A DNA stretch of 64,000 bases from Tubiluchus corallicola (taxonomy: Eukaryota; Priapulida; Priapulimorpha; Priapulimorphida; Tubiluchidae). Where the stretch lies: NCBI GenBank assembly GCA_030141605.1, contig JAQGDQ010000115.1, forward strand, positions 156,501 to 220,500. Direction: 5' to 3'. Every line of letters begins with the position of its first letter. The stretch's first letter is position 1. The notes beneath the pieces are model-generated. The model did not search any database. It was not told the origin of the DNA and saw only the letters and a program-made list of their open reading frames with translations. Below, in pieces: positions 45,501 through 56,969 of the stretch. The translations under genes were made by a program, and so were the position numbers.

Positions 45501-48500
45501 GCATTACCAGTATACATATTTAAACATTTTTGTGCACCGACATTCACACATTTACTGATATATAATGTGTCAGCACAGTTGCAGTAGTGCTAATGAAATT
45601 ACACTAATCACATTAAATAAACTTTCTTAATCCAACAAAAATCGAAACTGGGAACCTGTCATAGCAAAATTTTATTTGAACACGACTCGCTTAAAAATAT
45701 GTTTGGAAAAATATCGATTCACGGTGATTATTTTTGCAACCCTTTCCAATTTCCCCGACTTTCGCCCCATTTTCATCATTTTCTGGACTTTTAATAAAAT
45801 TATCTTTTTCCCTGACTTTTCCGTGACATTCGAAGATAACCTGTATTTTCAAGGATTTTTCAGGATTTTCCCTGACCGTGGGAACCATGTTCGAATAGCA
45901 GAAGATCATGAACTATATTGAACTAAATCAGAAAACTTTAAATTTCAAATAGCTTAACCCAAGTACTGAGTTTATTTTTTATGCAAGGAATGTTTTTTAC
46001 AAGTTTCCTACAAAAGTAGTGCAGTTAAAGCCTTAGGCTCCTTCAAAAGCATCTTTTGATTATCGATAACATTTATTATGATCATATGGCACCATAGTTA
46101 ACTCTTCATCAGCTAATGAAAAGTTCTGACATTTGCCATAAAAGCAAAGTGACCTTCACAAGGAGAAAAGATGGGATTACAAGTGCTTTAACCAGGCTCA
46201 TTTCAGTAACTTAACATTACTTGAACAGCAAGTGTACCAGATTTCCTAATGGAGAAAACATCATAAAAATATAAGTGTTTTGGCACTAGAAATACCTCAT
46301 AGCAAATTGTGAGCAATTAATAAATTGAGGTACAAAATTTATTTTTTAATACCTACCTTAAGTGTGGAATCGTCAAACTGTGTTACTTGGGAAAACTCCA
46401 GCATGCCGTAAACGGGAGCCCCAATTCCAGCAAATTCCACGGAAGCCACAACTTCAGGCACAATGAGAACATCGGCACAGGACAACCGCGCACCGTCTCC
46501 GTTAGGCCCGTGCACGACAATAGAACGACTTGTCACCGAATTCGGTCCAGAAAGAGGCAACTGTAGATCAGTGAAAAAAGCCTTTCTTCTGACCCCAACT
46601 GGTGGAATACTGAGCGGTTCATGCTTTCCCACCAAGTCGCCGAGTTCGCATCGAAGCTGATTATCTGAACTGCACTCCGACATGTAATTTCCCTCCAGTT
46701 CAACAGCGTAGGGGTTGTAATGACCGAGGACAACCTTACACCGATCTGGCAAATCAGCATCAAAGTCACTGCCTACTCGATCAGTGTGGATGTGCCAGTC
46801 GTGACCTGCCGTATCTTCCTGTGTAGTGTGCATTAAATCAACATAAATGGTTGTTTCGTCCAGGGGATTATCCTTCGACTGCCGTAAAATAATCTCTCCC
46901 AGAATGGGATAGACGAACTGCGCTCTGACGGTGGTCACAGGTTCTGGGTAACTAATTCTAGCACAAACCCATCTTGTGTAGTCAGTCCTATGAATATCAA
47001 CGGTTCTTCCTATTATGCTATTCACACCAAATAGTTGCAGATTGAGATCTAGGAATTCTTTATTGAAAGTTGTCAGACCATCCAATGTCCCGTATTTACC
47101 ACTCAGATCACCCACTCGGTACTGGTCATTGGTTCCCATTCCTGGTTCGGGACTTAGCTCAATGTCGATCCCAAAAGGGTTCAGGTGGCTTCCTGTGTGT
47201 TCCCGTTCACATATTTTGTCCCCTGGCTCTTGTGCAGGAGTGAACGGGTACTGATGAATGTGGTACGTGCTCACGTCTGATAAACCAGTAAGATGAATGT
47301 GCACACTAGTTGGATTAAACGGCGACTGTTGAGAAAAAGTGAAGCTACCCTTTGCTCCATTTTGATTGAACTTTGCCGTTACCGTCCTTGGTTTCAGTTC
47401 AATGATGCTGGCGCAAGCAATGATTTCATTAGAATCATAGATGGCCAAAGAGTGACCAATGATGCTTTCTCTACCAGACAATGACAGGGTCTCATCTACA
47501 AAGAAAGTTTTGCTTGTTCCCTTAGTAACACCTGCAAAAAGGAATAAAATTGAGTAAATGATCTACAGCATAAAATGCAAGTAAAATTACATGACAAGTG
47601 ACTTCTAAATAGCAAACATTACAACTCTAGCAATGCACACTGGTTTAGCAAACATTATCTATGCATACATACCAACTCTCAAATTGTCACTGCTAAAAAA
47701 AGCTTGAAAAACAGAGCCTAAATCCTCGCACCGACGATCAATCGTAGCTCTCTTCGTTAAATCTGCTGCTACTTGGTTCATTCTAATGTCCCACCTGTTC
47801 GAGCTGCTCGGTTTATTAGCTGCCAGGTAAAACAGATCAGAATAAACAGTAACCGCCGAGTCATCCTTGGCTTGTAGGAAGTAAACCGTTCCACCGACTA
47901 TTTGCGGGAATGAGGCTTTTGCAATTTTTGTTAAAAAAGCAGTTTTTGTTCCAGATGGATAAAGTACCGTAGCACAAGCAGATTTTTTCAGAGCTTCATT
48001 GCGAAGCAAAAGTGAACGACCAAAAATGCTATTTGGACCCGTCAAAGAGATTTCCTCGTCTGTGTAATGGGTAATGCGACCGTGTCTTTGAGATAAATCT
48101 CCAATATCTGGAAGCCTAAAAAGTAATTTTGATAAAAATAAACTAGTGATCTGCACAAAATTCTTGGCTGATTGTTAGTATTGGTATTACAGGTATGCTC
48201 AAAAGACAAAGACAAAATTTATTTACTGTCACTCATTTAACAGACAACATTAGCACTAATGGCTATTTAGTGACATACAACAATACATGTAAGGCGCAAC
48301 ACACAAATAACGAATAACATGTAGGTTATATGTCGTGGCATTAGCACCGCTAGTATCAAACTCGGGACTGCGTGGCTGCAGTCCGAAATCTAAACCACTC
48401 ATCGACACAACCCAGGACGAATAAACATGTGGAGCAGATAAAAAGATGAAAAGAAGAAAGAAAAATACATTGGCTGTTACGTACACTCCACCTATTTTAG

Positions 48501-51500
48501 AAATTTCACAAGGAGATGCGGAATCCAGATCCACAGGAAACTCGTGCAGTGACCAGTCAAATTCCTCCAAACCTAAGCCATCCAGATCTTCCTAAATGTA
48601 CCAAAATGCTAATGAAATACAGATGGCTTCGTAAAGCATTACAAATTGCAAGCACAGAAATTAACCTGTGCGTGATGCTTTGTTTTTATCAAGCAAAGCA
48701 CTGGCTGCAGTTTAGCTGTTAGGTGAACGAGAACTGAATAGAGAACATGTATCAGTATAGTTATCTAGGTTTATTTAAAGTCAGAACTGTAGAAAGTTTT
48801 ATTTTATGCACTGCAGAACTATCAAGACAGCTGAAAGGAAGACAGGATGATTTTTCATATACTACCCCATTTTCGTCTCCAATAAGATGTATACATTTTA
48901 ACACAATTAATACAGCAAAAGCATTTATGATAACTAAATAATAGATTAAAATCTTAATTAACGGCGGGTGAGCCCAATTACTGATGACATCAAAAACTAA
49001 CATAATTTTCATCAACAAAGCATCTTGCATGTGTTTGTGAAAGTAAAAATTGAAGTACAGTGCTACTGTGAGATATTCAGTGTGTTGTACTAAAACTAGG
49101 CAAGTTTTAAGATAAAAATTCACATTTCAAATTTATCGCTGTGGTCATGCATGAGCTATTGAACTTGTGTAGTTCGTCAGAAACGAACACATCTGAACCG
49201 AGATGTGCAGCACCTGTTTTTCGCGCAATGTACTTTCGGCATGCAGGCGCTAGAGCCCGTCTAACTAGCGAATGGCGGGATGCATGTAGCAGCAAAAAAC
49301 TAGCGGCGAGAACAAGAAATTGTTTGTGTGGTAATAATTCTTTCACATAAGTCTTTTTGGAAAAAATAGTATGTTTCCTTTCAATATTTTAAAGAGTAGA
49401 TTATTTTGACCTACAGTTTAAGATTGAGTCCGGTTTTGCTTTTACATTCCGTAGGATGGAATCAAACAAATTATAACGGATAAGCTTGCAAGTTTAAAAG
49501 TTTACTGTCATATAAAATATAGAAGTACAAACCAAAATATTATTTACAAGTACACTAAAATAAAGTATAGCATGTAAAGCAAAAGTGTTAAAAAAACATT
49601 AAGCCTACAGTTTGGGCATATTTTTTCGTCTACATCACAGCATATTTTTATAACGCGAAGATGTTGAAGTCCACAGACTTATTTAGTCGTTTATGTTGCA
49701 TTGAATAAAGTCGACATATTTATCTTTTGTTAGTTGACTGATAAAAACGCTAATGAGCAGCCTGGCTAAAATGCATTATTTACAAGTATTAATATACAAA
49801 CTAAAATGATAAAAATAAAAAGCATATACAGCATTTTACAATATAATACAATAATCAAGCTACAATCTCCCTCTCTTAAAGAAAGAAATAGCCAGAGGCA
49901 GCATGGCGAATGAAATTACCAAGAAAGAGTATTGAACATAGAGATTGCCCATCCATACACTGAAAAAACTGCTTAGCTTCAAAAGCCAAATACTAATAGC
50001 AAACCATTTAGCTATTAAATACTAGTTATTATTAAATGTATCTATGAATACGTCCAGTATAACTGAAACATATACTGTCAGCTTATGCAACATCTGTAAA
50101 ACATACCGTAATCTTTGTTGGTGCATTAGGCTTGGTTTGCTCAAATGTAACAAAACCTTTGATGCCGTTCATGCTAAACTGAGCGACTAGGTTTACTCCA
50201 AGTTGCTGTCCACAGACACTGGTCACTGAAATAATTGAAAATGTAGCACTAAACAGAATTGAGGCAATCTTTTTAAATACAGAGGAGAAAAAGAAAACAG
50301 AGGAGAAAAGAACAGAGAATATGAATAAGCAGCTAAAAGACAGCAAAAATAATGGAGTGACACCTAGAGGGTATTAAAAATAAAAAAAGGTTAAATGAAT
50401 AAGCAAACCAGTTATAAGCTAATTAGACAGCTTGCTCAAATTGGGCTCCGCGTCAAGAGGGGGCCCCAAGCACATGCTCGAGCAGAAGATGCTATGATGA
50501 AATAATGAGTGTCCAGCATGCACAAAGTTTCTTCGACTGTGAACGCATTCTTGTATATCTATGTTTCAATGTTTTTTGCTGATTGTTTATTTATTTGTTT
50601 TGTAGTTTCAGTTTTTTGTCATCACTTACCTACTTTTTTCAAAAAAAGTAACTGGTGAGCCATATATGTGCATCACTTAGATCGTCGTTGGATTTTAATT
50701 TTTACTAATTTATGGACAATAATCAAACCCTCAAACACAGAGTAAAACAAACCCACGGTCAACAATTTCACAAGAGAGACTAAATAATATGGCAACGCTA
50801 TCTATAGAAAATGACATTACAAAAACCATTGACTTTGATTTGATTTTGAAAGGTTTCTCCGATAAGAAAGCCAGAAAAGTCTGTTTTAAAAGGCTTATGC
50901 ACAAACAGTGTCAGTAATTATCTTCACTTGTAATAAAACATTAAAACTTTCAAATGGGCTTTTAGTATTTTTTTTAGTATGGGCTTCAAATTTTTAGTAT
51001 AGCATTGTGGCTGATGGTGACGCTCAAGCTCTCAACACATCTTGGATTGAATTGGCATACTGCACGAAGCATAAAAAATCAATCTTCATTCTTGTAGGCT
51101 AGAGGGCCCAATTAACAATTTCCTAGTTGGGCCCCGTACTTAGTAGTGCCCAGCCCTGTGAACAAACAGAAACTAAACAAGTGAATAAAGGAAGAAATGA
51201 GTAGATTAAAGAAACAGAATAATTAATTCAATTCAAGAATAATTAAAATAATACCACCCAGTTTACTGTGAATGGAGTAGCACAGATGAGTGGCCAGTCA
51301 AAGGGATTTCTTTTTATTGAATAAAGAGATAATCAGCATGATTAAATAAGCCATTAAACATCACAAGATAACTCACTAAATAAATAAATAAACAAGTTAA
51401 CAAGTTATTCAATAAATGAGTGAAAAAACAGACAAAAAATAGTGAAGCAAGTAGAAAAATAAACGAGCATTTGTTTCTTTGTTTCAGAAATATGAGAAGA

Positions 51501-52977
51501 CTAAATAAGTAATTATCAATAATGCGAATGTGTACAAATCAACTAACACAAGATTAAAAGAACAGAACAGAGAAACTGTGTCAGATATTGCAATGAAAAT
51601 GATGTGACCTGCAGTCTAGTTTACAGTGAAAATGACGGATACATAGAGCATTTGTTGTAAATGTTAACAATAGTGACACAAAGTTTTTACCGGCATTTAT
51701 TTTTTTAACTTGTTGTTTTAAAACTTCTGTGACTTTGGAAAAATGTAAAGGAATTATTTAAAACTTCTCTTGTTTATATAAAAGCGCTTGTAACATCAGT
51801 GCGACATTTATCAATTAATTCTGTTATTTTCTCGCGCTACCTGATATATAACAAGAGTGTGTTAGTGCACTTAAATAAAAGAAGCATCAATACATAATAA
51901 TAATATACCAAGGGAAATTAACGTAATGGTGCAATACCAAATGACCACTTTTAAGCTATTTGTTCATCGTTATATAAAGCATTAGCAAAACACATTTGCA
52001 CAAAATAATGCAGGCGTGTAACTACTATAACGAGTGTTTCAACAATTTTGTTTTGCAAATGCTCAATTGATGACCATTATTATACAGTGTACACAAACAT
52101 ATATTGACATAGACTCTGTAATGACCTGCCAAAATAGGATAACATGCGTGTAGTAAGTTTTCAGTGTCAACCATATAGCTTACAGCGTACAGCAATTTAT
52201 AGTAATCTTTCTGACTGGAATGTGAGCATTAAGTGGCACAGATACCAGGTCAACCAGAACTAATTTGCAAACACAAAAATTACATATTTATCTCTTCTCT
52301 TTTTACTGAAAAAATATTATGGTCACTGATTTGAGATATAAACTTGCACAGTTCTTGAAAAAATAAAGTATATGCATATACAAATCTTGAAAACTGCTCA
52401 CACTATAAACTGCGTAACCTGTAATAAAGGCTTGTTCTGAAACTGTCATTTTTCAGTTTACATGCTTAAAACATAGATGTGTTTTTGTCTAGCACACAGT
52501 TCATTCTTAGATGGAGTAGAACCAATGATTAGGTCTATGCCTTTAAACACATACAATGTTAAAAATACCATATACAGAAACTGGTAAGAAGTGCAAAAAC
52601 TATCTTTCATGTTCATCTGGGATATTCAACCTCCATATGATGTGTTTTGTACAGTAAAGGATGATGTTTTACAGGTTTGGTTCTTAATAAGTACTAACAA
52701 TACTTGTCTACAGTGGGAGTGTTTTCTTTACGAGTAAATTCACGTTCAACTATATATTTGTAATTTTTATGCATGAGCTCAGTATGACTGATGTAGCAAA
52801 TATTGGGAGAAAGCATCGCTTTTCTTAGAACACTAATCTGATGCGAAAAAATAACAAATGAAAAAACGATGCTGCATTTTGAAAAATTTTCAAAAAAAAT
52901 CTCAAATTAATGTAAAAGTATTCCACTTTCATACCTAACAATATGCCAGTGATAACAATATGTACAATTCCATGCAT
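36592..52977 (-). CDS. GPI-anchored copper-only SOD-repeat protein (CSRP), six modules
   Basis: Fourteen exons join in phase to a closed 1028-residue frame: 52935-52977, 50107-50225, 48485-48591, 47673-48115, 46357-47531, 44815-44995, 43590-43837, 42302-42391, 41900-42016, 40471-40615, 40241-40361, 39528-39655, 38528-38626 and 36592-36662. It begins MHGIVHIVITGILLVTSVCG, a signal peptide. Six Cu/Zn-SOD-like modules follow. Modules 3-6 keep the copper histidines: HIH at 328/330, 484/486 and 643/645, HVH at 809/811; H(L/Y/W)NP at 353, 508, 665 and 832; and the last His at 418, 578, 730 and 898. Modules 1 and 2 (about 20-285) have lost most of them (WSLHEF, WDIRMN, no HxNP). The loop lacks the zinc ligands, as in copper-only CSRPs. 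The tail ends in a hydrophobic stretch without a cytoplasmic tail, a GPI signal. Predicted role: superoxide disproportionation or copper binding at the cell surface. A 5' UTR exon part runs to 53082. Confidence 0.92.
40744..41600 (-). mobile_element. Tigger/pogo-like transposon fossil, copy A
   Basis: In SOD-repeat intron 9, and inverted relative to copy B (61585-62512), with which it shares both ends (CGCTTAATAAATCCA, TTTATTAAGTGG) and the interior. On the minus strand the interior encodes an interrupted peptide with SDYSNMQHFSELKQDIQ, HLRKTFPLKQTALNMF and a stop. This resembles the C-terminus of Tigger/pogo transposases (…KQTTLDxFF). One internal stop (TGA after CDMH) is visible. Only the C-terminal part of the transposase remains, so the element is dead. 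Confidence 0.65.
42124..42220 (-). repeat. tRNA-like SINE head in SOD-repeat intron 8
   Basis: The minus strand reads GTGTCCAAGTGATTGCATCA (A-box-like) and AGGTTTGAATGCAGC (B-box-like), with the long variable-arm spacing of a leucine/serine tRNA. It is a degenerate SINE head rather than a tRNA gene. Confidence 0.5.
42485..42660 (-). repeat. Possible retroposon 3' end in SOD-repeat intron 7
   Basis: On the minus strand the segment ends in AATAAAAATG followed by TCTATGTCTATGTC, a short hexamer tail like the ones ending SINEs and LINEs. The body is not recognised. Confidence 0.35.
43970..44478 (+). repeat. Dispersed repeat family R1, copy 2
   Basis: Near full-length copy, starting with the GTGGGTGAGCC and ACTGATGACATCA blocks that copy 1 lacks. 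It ends at TTTTGAGCTATAGCTTAAG. It lies in SOD-repeat intron 6, in reverse orientation to the gene. Confidence 0.82.
45414..45887. mobile_element. hAT-type MITE with 8-bp target-site duplication
   Basis: The left end CAGGGTTCCCAC and right end GTGGGAACCA are inverted copies, the right one slightly eroded. They are flanked by the octamer TGTTCGAA (45406-45413 and 45888-45895). The interior repeats TTTTCCCTGACTTTTCC-type words. At 474 bp it has no transposase. It sits in intron 5 of the SOD-repeat gene. Confidence 0.9.
48205..48425 (-). repeat. tRNA-derived SINE in SOD-repeat intron 3
   Basis: On the minus strand an A-box-like TGTCGATGAGTGGTTTAGAT and a B-box-like GAGTTTGATACTAGC are spaced as in a class II tRNA. 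A 130-bp body follows, ending in GTAAATAAATTTTG plus TCTTTGTC repeats. Head, body and short-repeat tail are all present. Confidence 0.6.
48944..49445 (+). repeat. Dispersed repeat family R1, copy 3
   Basis: It starts with ACGGCGGGTGAGCCCAATTA and ACTGATGACATCA, matching copy 2, and ends with ATTTTGACCTACAGTTTAAG. About 500 bp, in SOD-repeat intron 2. No ORF is shared by the three copies. Confidence 0.82.
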
Positions 52978-53082
52978 TTTGCCTGTACAGTTGCACTTCA
53001 GTAGTGGAATGCTATTAATAATTTGTGACCCTTCTTTGATTCGCCTCTTCAACTTGCCAGTATTAGAGCTACTCCAATGATT

Positions 53083-55870
53083 CTGAAAAACAGGTTTTAT
53101 TCAATAAAGAAAATATCCGTTTCATAAACGACTTACTATACACAATATTTTATTAACTTTTTATTAATGAAACACCAGTAAGAATCACCTTAAAGGAAGC
53201 CTTAAAACCTCGCAAAAAATACCTAATAAACCAGAAGCAACATGGATAGCTAAGATAAATAAAGATGTTCAGTAACTTCAACCAAATCTAGCTTTGGGCG
53301 CAGAACTTATGCTGTTAGCTGCAGATCTATAGTAGGGCGAATCTAAGAAATGTTAACGCCACAATGTCTGCATCAGACAGAATGAGACTTTATTATTATA
53401 CACAACGAATTATTAGGTTAACTTTTTATTAGAGAAAATAAGTTAATAAAAATATCATATAGTTGTTGTTTATGAAATGGCTTATTCAGTCTTTATTCTT
53501 TCACTTGACCAGAAGAAGCTAAGCAATTAATCAGACATGAAAACTAATAATCTGCAAGAATGGATGAACTTTGGTAAAGAAATGGATGACCTTAAGTGTG
53601 TAGTTGAATTTAAATGAAAGTTTGCTCAAAAATCTTATGCTCCCTCTCCTTACTTCTTAAAGTTTGAACTCAGGGCTTGGGGATTTATTATTTAGTTCTG
53701 TTAATCTAGAATAGGGAAGTTTTAGAGCTGCAAGTGAAACTTTGACAAACTTTTAAAAATGCGGTCTAAAATTTGCTAAGCTCAAGTACTACATTATTTA
53801 TTTTGGCAGAAAGATCTGTTCAGACAAAATGGAATATAAAAACATTTACAAATTACATGTATGTTGAACATATGAAGAATATGACAGACTTTCTTTTTGC
53901 TCCAAGACCAACGCTGAGCTCAGACAAAACAGCAAAATTGTTTGTTGGTCTCACTACGTTAAATTTTTGAGAAACTAGAAAACAATGAAAACATTAGGAC
54001 TGAACTCTAATATTTCATAACTGCTATTCTTGGCCTATTCTAACCTTACAAGCCACAGAATAGCAGTTATGAAATATTACAGTCTTAATTGCCCTAACAT
54101 ACTAATGGTAGCTTATCACTGTACCATATCATTATAATTATGAAATTTATGTTGATACTGTTAGCCTCCCCCTATTAGTATCAGAATGGGCAAGCAAAAG
54201 CTTGGTAGGCCTCTTCACACAGTTATTCAAAAATCTTCTCTTCGTAACATGAAAATCTTCTGCTGATCCAGCTTAATTTTCCTCACATTATCCTTGAGGG
54301 ATTGCTTTTCCCAGAAGCTTTGTGTGTGTTCCGTATTATTTTCCTTTTAATACTTTTTCCCTTTTGTCTTTTCTTTTGGAGAATAACTATGTTGTGGTCA
54401 CAGTCAGTGTTACATTTGTCCTATCACACCAACCAACACCCAGTAAAGTTATTACTGGCAATTAATGGATATTTTGCTCCAGTTTCTACCAGGCAACAGT
54501 AAAAAATATAATATTAATAATATAATTATAACATACGACTCAAAAGCTCAATAATTAGTCTGTATGTACATTGTTCAATTTGGCATTTTCATAAATGACT
54601 TTATAGCTTTCATTTTTACAGTTAATCTCCTTGCAGTTCTCTACGTAAAGTTTTGAAATAATTTAAACCCAAAATGAAAGAAATGACTTTCAAATTACAA
54701 AAAGCACTAAATATACTAGAAAAAAGATTACTGACCGATTTCAAAAAGCATAATTCATTTGCACTTTCTGAATCTTACCAACGCTATTCGTTGCGGGTTT
54801 TTAAACTTCTAAAGACCAAAACATTCACAGAAACTACGACTGCGATGGAGTGTGACCACGCTCACACTATGGCACAGAAAAACAAGACAAGCAGTCCAGC
54901 GAAATACAGTACCGATACTAGGCGACTACCCAGTAGCCTAGGCCTTTGGCCTAGTCCTGAACCGTCTGTATGAATTACGTACAAAACGAAGATTTCTTGT
55001 CTTGTACTACTTCACGTGCATGTTTTTTGGCTAGTTTTTGGTATTTTTATTATTTATTTTGTAAATTATTATTGCTGTTTGTGCACTGGTTTTATTTTGT
55101 AAAATAAAAAGTGGAGCAAAAATCCTCTAACATTTATTTCTTGGTTATTATTATTCTATTTTTATTCTAATTAATTTACTCATACTTACTGATTTTGTAC
55201 AATGTATATGATCTTATATTACCTAAAAAGTAAAAAAAAAACATTGTTAATATTAATTAATGTGGTCAACTGTTGGACCATTTGTAATCTTAACTCGTCA
55301 CGTTATAACTCGTTATTATTGTTTGCTTGATTTGACTCGATCTCAATTTTTGTATGAACATCAGCAGCTAAAGCAAGAGCATTCCAGTGCACCTGATAAG
55401 TGTATACTCGTGAGTCACGCAAATTGATCGTGCTTATGATTTTTTTCCAGTTTGAAGGGTGTGCCCTTGAAAGAGGCTGCCTACTTGCATTTCTTAGATT
55501 TGCAGACTGATTTTGCTATGCCTATTGGAGTATTGATGTGAATAGGTTTTGGCATGTTGTTCAACTCAATATCTGTAGGTTTTTTACGACCTTAATATCG
55601 TATGAAATCTACTTGACTCTCATCTTGTAATAAAACATACACAATGGGCCAATTAAGGGCTATAACATTATTGTATAACTGCACATGCCCTGATGACTGT
55701 TTGATGTGTATTATTCAGTTAATGTATGCACAAAATGTTATCTTATATGTTTGGCTTTTTTGTCAGTTACAGTACTTCACCAATTATTCTTGAAACTGCT
55801 TTATGTTCACGATACCTTTGAGTTAAATGTCAGACAGGCATCTGTTTTTCTGAAATCTCAGAAATCAAAT
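53083..55870. other. 5' flank of the SOD-repeat gene
   Basis: CTGTTTTTCAG at 53083-53093 (minus) is a splice acceptor, so at least one further noncoding 5' exon is expected in this stretch. It could not be placed. The plus-strand ORF 54674-54973 (99 codons, ends in PSPEPSV) has no recognised resemblance and no convincing start context. The hairpin at 54008-54079 is listed separately. Confidence 0.5.
54008..54079. repeat. Perfect 23-bp inverted repeat with 26-base loop
   Basis: Arms 54008-54030 and 54057-54079 (core ATTTCATAACTGCTATTCT) are exact complements. Weaker pairing (GACTG/CAGTC) extends a few bases beyond. The overall size is that of a pre-miRNA or a very small fold-back transposon. 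Confidence 0.9.
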
Positions 55871-55872
55871 TA

Positions 55873-56324
55873 CAGTCAAACCTATTTATACTGCCAGCTC
55901 TGGGATGGGAAAAAGTTGGCATTATAACGTGGTGTGTTAAATTTTGTTGTAGACGAAACACAAAAAACTCAGATAAGTGTGCACAATAATACCACAGCTA
56001 TGAATCCTTTACTATTGTGATTGTACGATGTACAGTACAGCTTGCAAACAATCAAAACATGCCAGTAACATGCATTATTATACACGACACGTGACGTCTG
56101 GTCAGTGTCAGTGATTCAGCGGAGTGTATAGCAGCTTCGTACAGCTGGCATGATGTCAAGCCCACTACCATGGCTGGCAGTATTTCTCCATTGAACACAT
56201 ATATCAATTTGCCTGGTGGATGGTGGGTAATGGGTTATTTCTATATACATTTGAATACAACTGTTTCGTTCCTGGCCATTTTGCAGGCAGTAAACTAGTT
56301 TGGCGGTATAACGAGGTATGGCTG
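55873..56324. mobile_element. Mariner/Tigger-type MITE
   Basis: The left end CAGTCAAACCTATTTATACT and the inverted right end CAGCCATACCTCGTTATACC agree at most positions over about 24 bases. Each is bordered by TA (55871-55872 and 56325-56326), the Tc1/mariner target site. There is no ORF of note. Its right 80% was later duplicated in tandem. Confidence 0.75.
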
Positions 56325-56802
56325 TACCTGTCCATAACCGGGAAGATAAGCTCAGATAGATTAACAAAAACTGTAAAAAGGATAGCCTTCATAATGACTC
56401 ATATGTACAGTATGAGTACAGCTGTACAGTACAGCTTGCAAACAATCAAAACATGCCAGTAACATGCATTATTATACACGACACGTGACGTCTGGTCAGT
56501 GTCAATGATTCAGTGGAGCGTATAGCAGCTTCGTACAGCTGGCATGATGTCAAGCCCACTACCATGGCTGGCAGTATTTCTCCATTGAACACATATATTA
56601 ATTTGCCTGGTGGATGGTGGGTAATGGGTTATTTCTATATACATTTGAATACAACTGTTTCGTTCCTGGCCATTTTGCAGGCAGTAAACTAGTTTGGCGG
56701 TATAACAAGGTATGGCTGTACCTGTCCATAACCGGGAAGATAAGCTCAGATAGATTAACAAAAACTGTAAGAAGGATGGCCTTCATAATGACTCATATTC
56801 AA
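56031..56802. repeat. 394-bp tandem duplication upstream of FAM136A
   Basis: Units at about 56031-56408 and 56425-56802 are offset by exactly 394 bases and differ at only about ten positions. Each contains an overlapping E-box and CRE-like site, CACGTGACGTC (56088-56098 and 56482-56492), and a copy of the MITE right terminal repeat (ending at 56324 and 56718). The mirrored pairs of ORFs here come from the duplication and are not genes. The second unit ends 168 bp before the FAM136A start codon. Confidence 0.95.
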
Positions 56803-56969
56803 AGTAATTAATAGTATGCAGGTAAAACTGCAGCAAATTTGCAGTAATTCAGAAATGTGCTAACAGAATGTAAAATTTCATCAGTGATTAATAAACAGTG
56901 ATAACCATAACTTAGCATGCTTTTGAATTTTGTTTAGAAGTAACCAAACTGGTCTGACGTGATCACAAA

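Noticed and set aside
48256-48570. Hydrophobic extension of the 48485-48591 exon
   Set aside because: Read-through into intron 3, mostly SINE sequence. The donor at 48484 keeps the SOD module frame.
54674-54973. 99-codon plus-strand ORF as a gene
   Set aside because: No recognised motif, weak start context and no splice partners. Likely chance or UTR.
56116-56811. Paired ORFs that look like a duplicated gene on both strands
   Set aside because: They mirror the 394-bp duplication of a non-coding MITE. No family resemblance and no selection-like substitution pattern.
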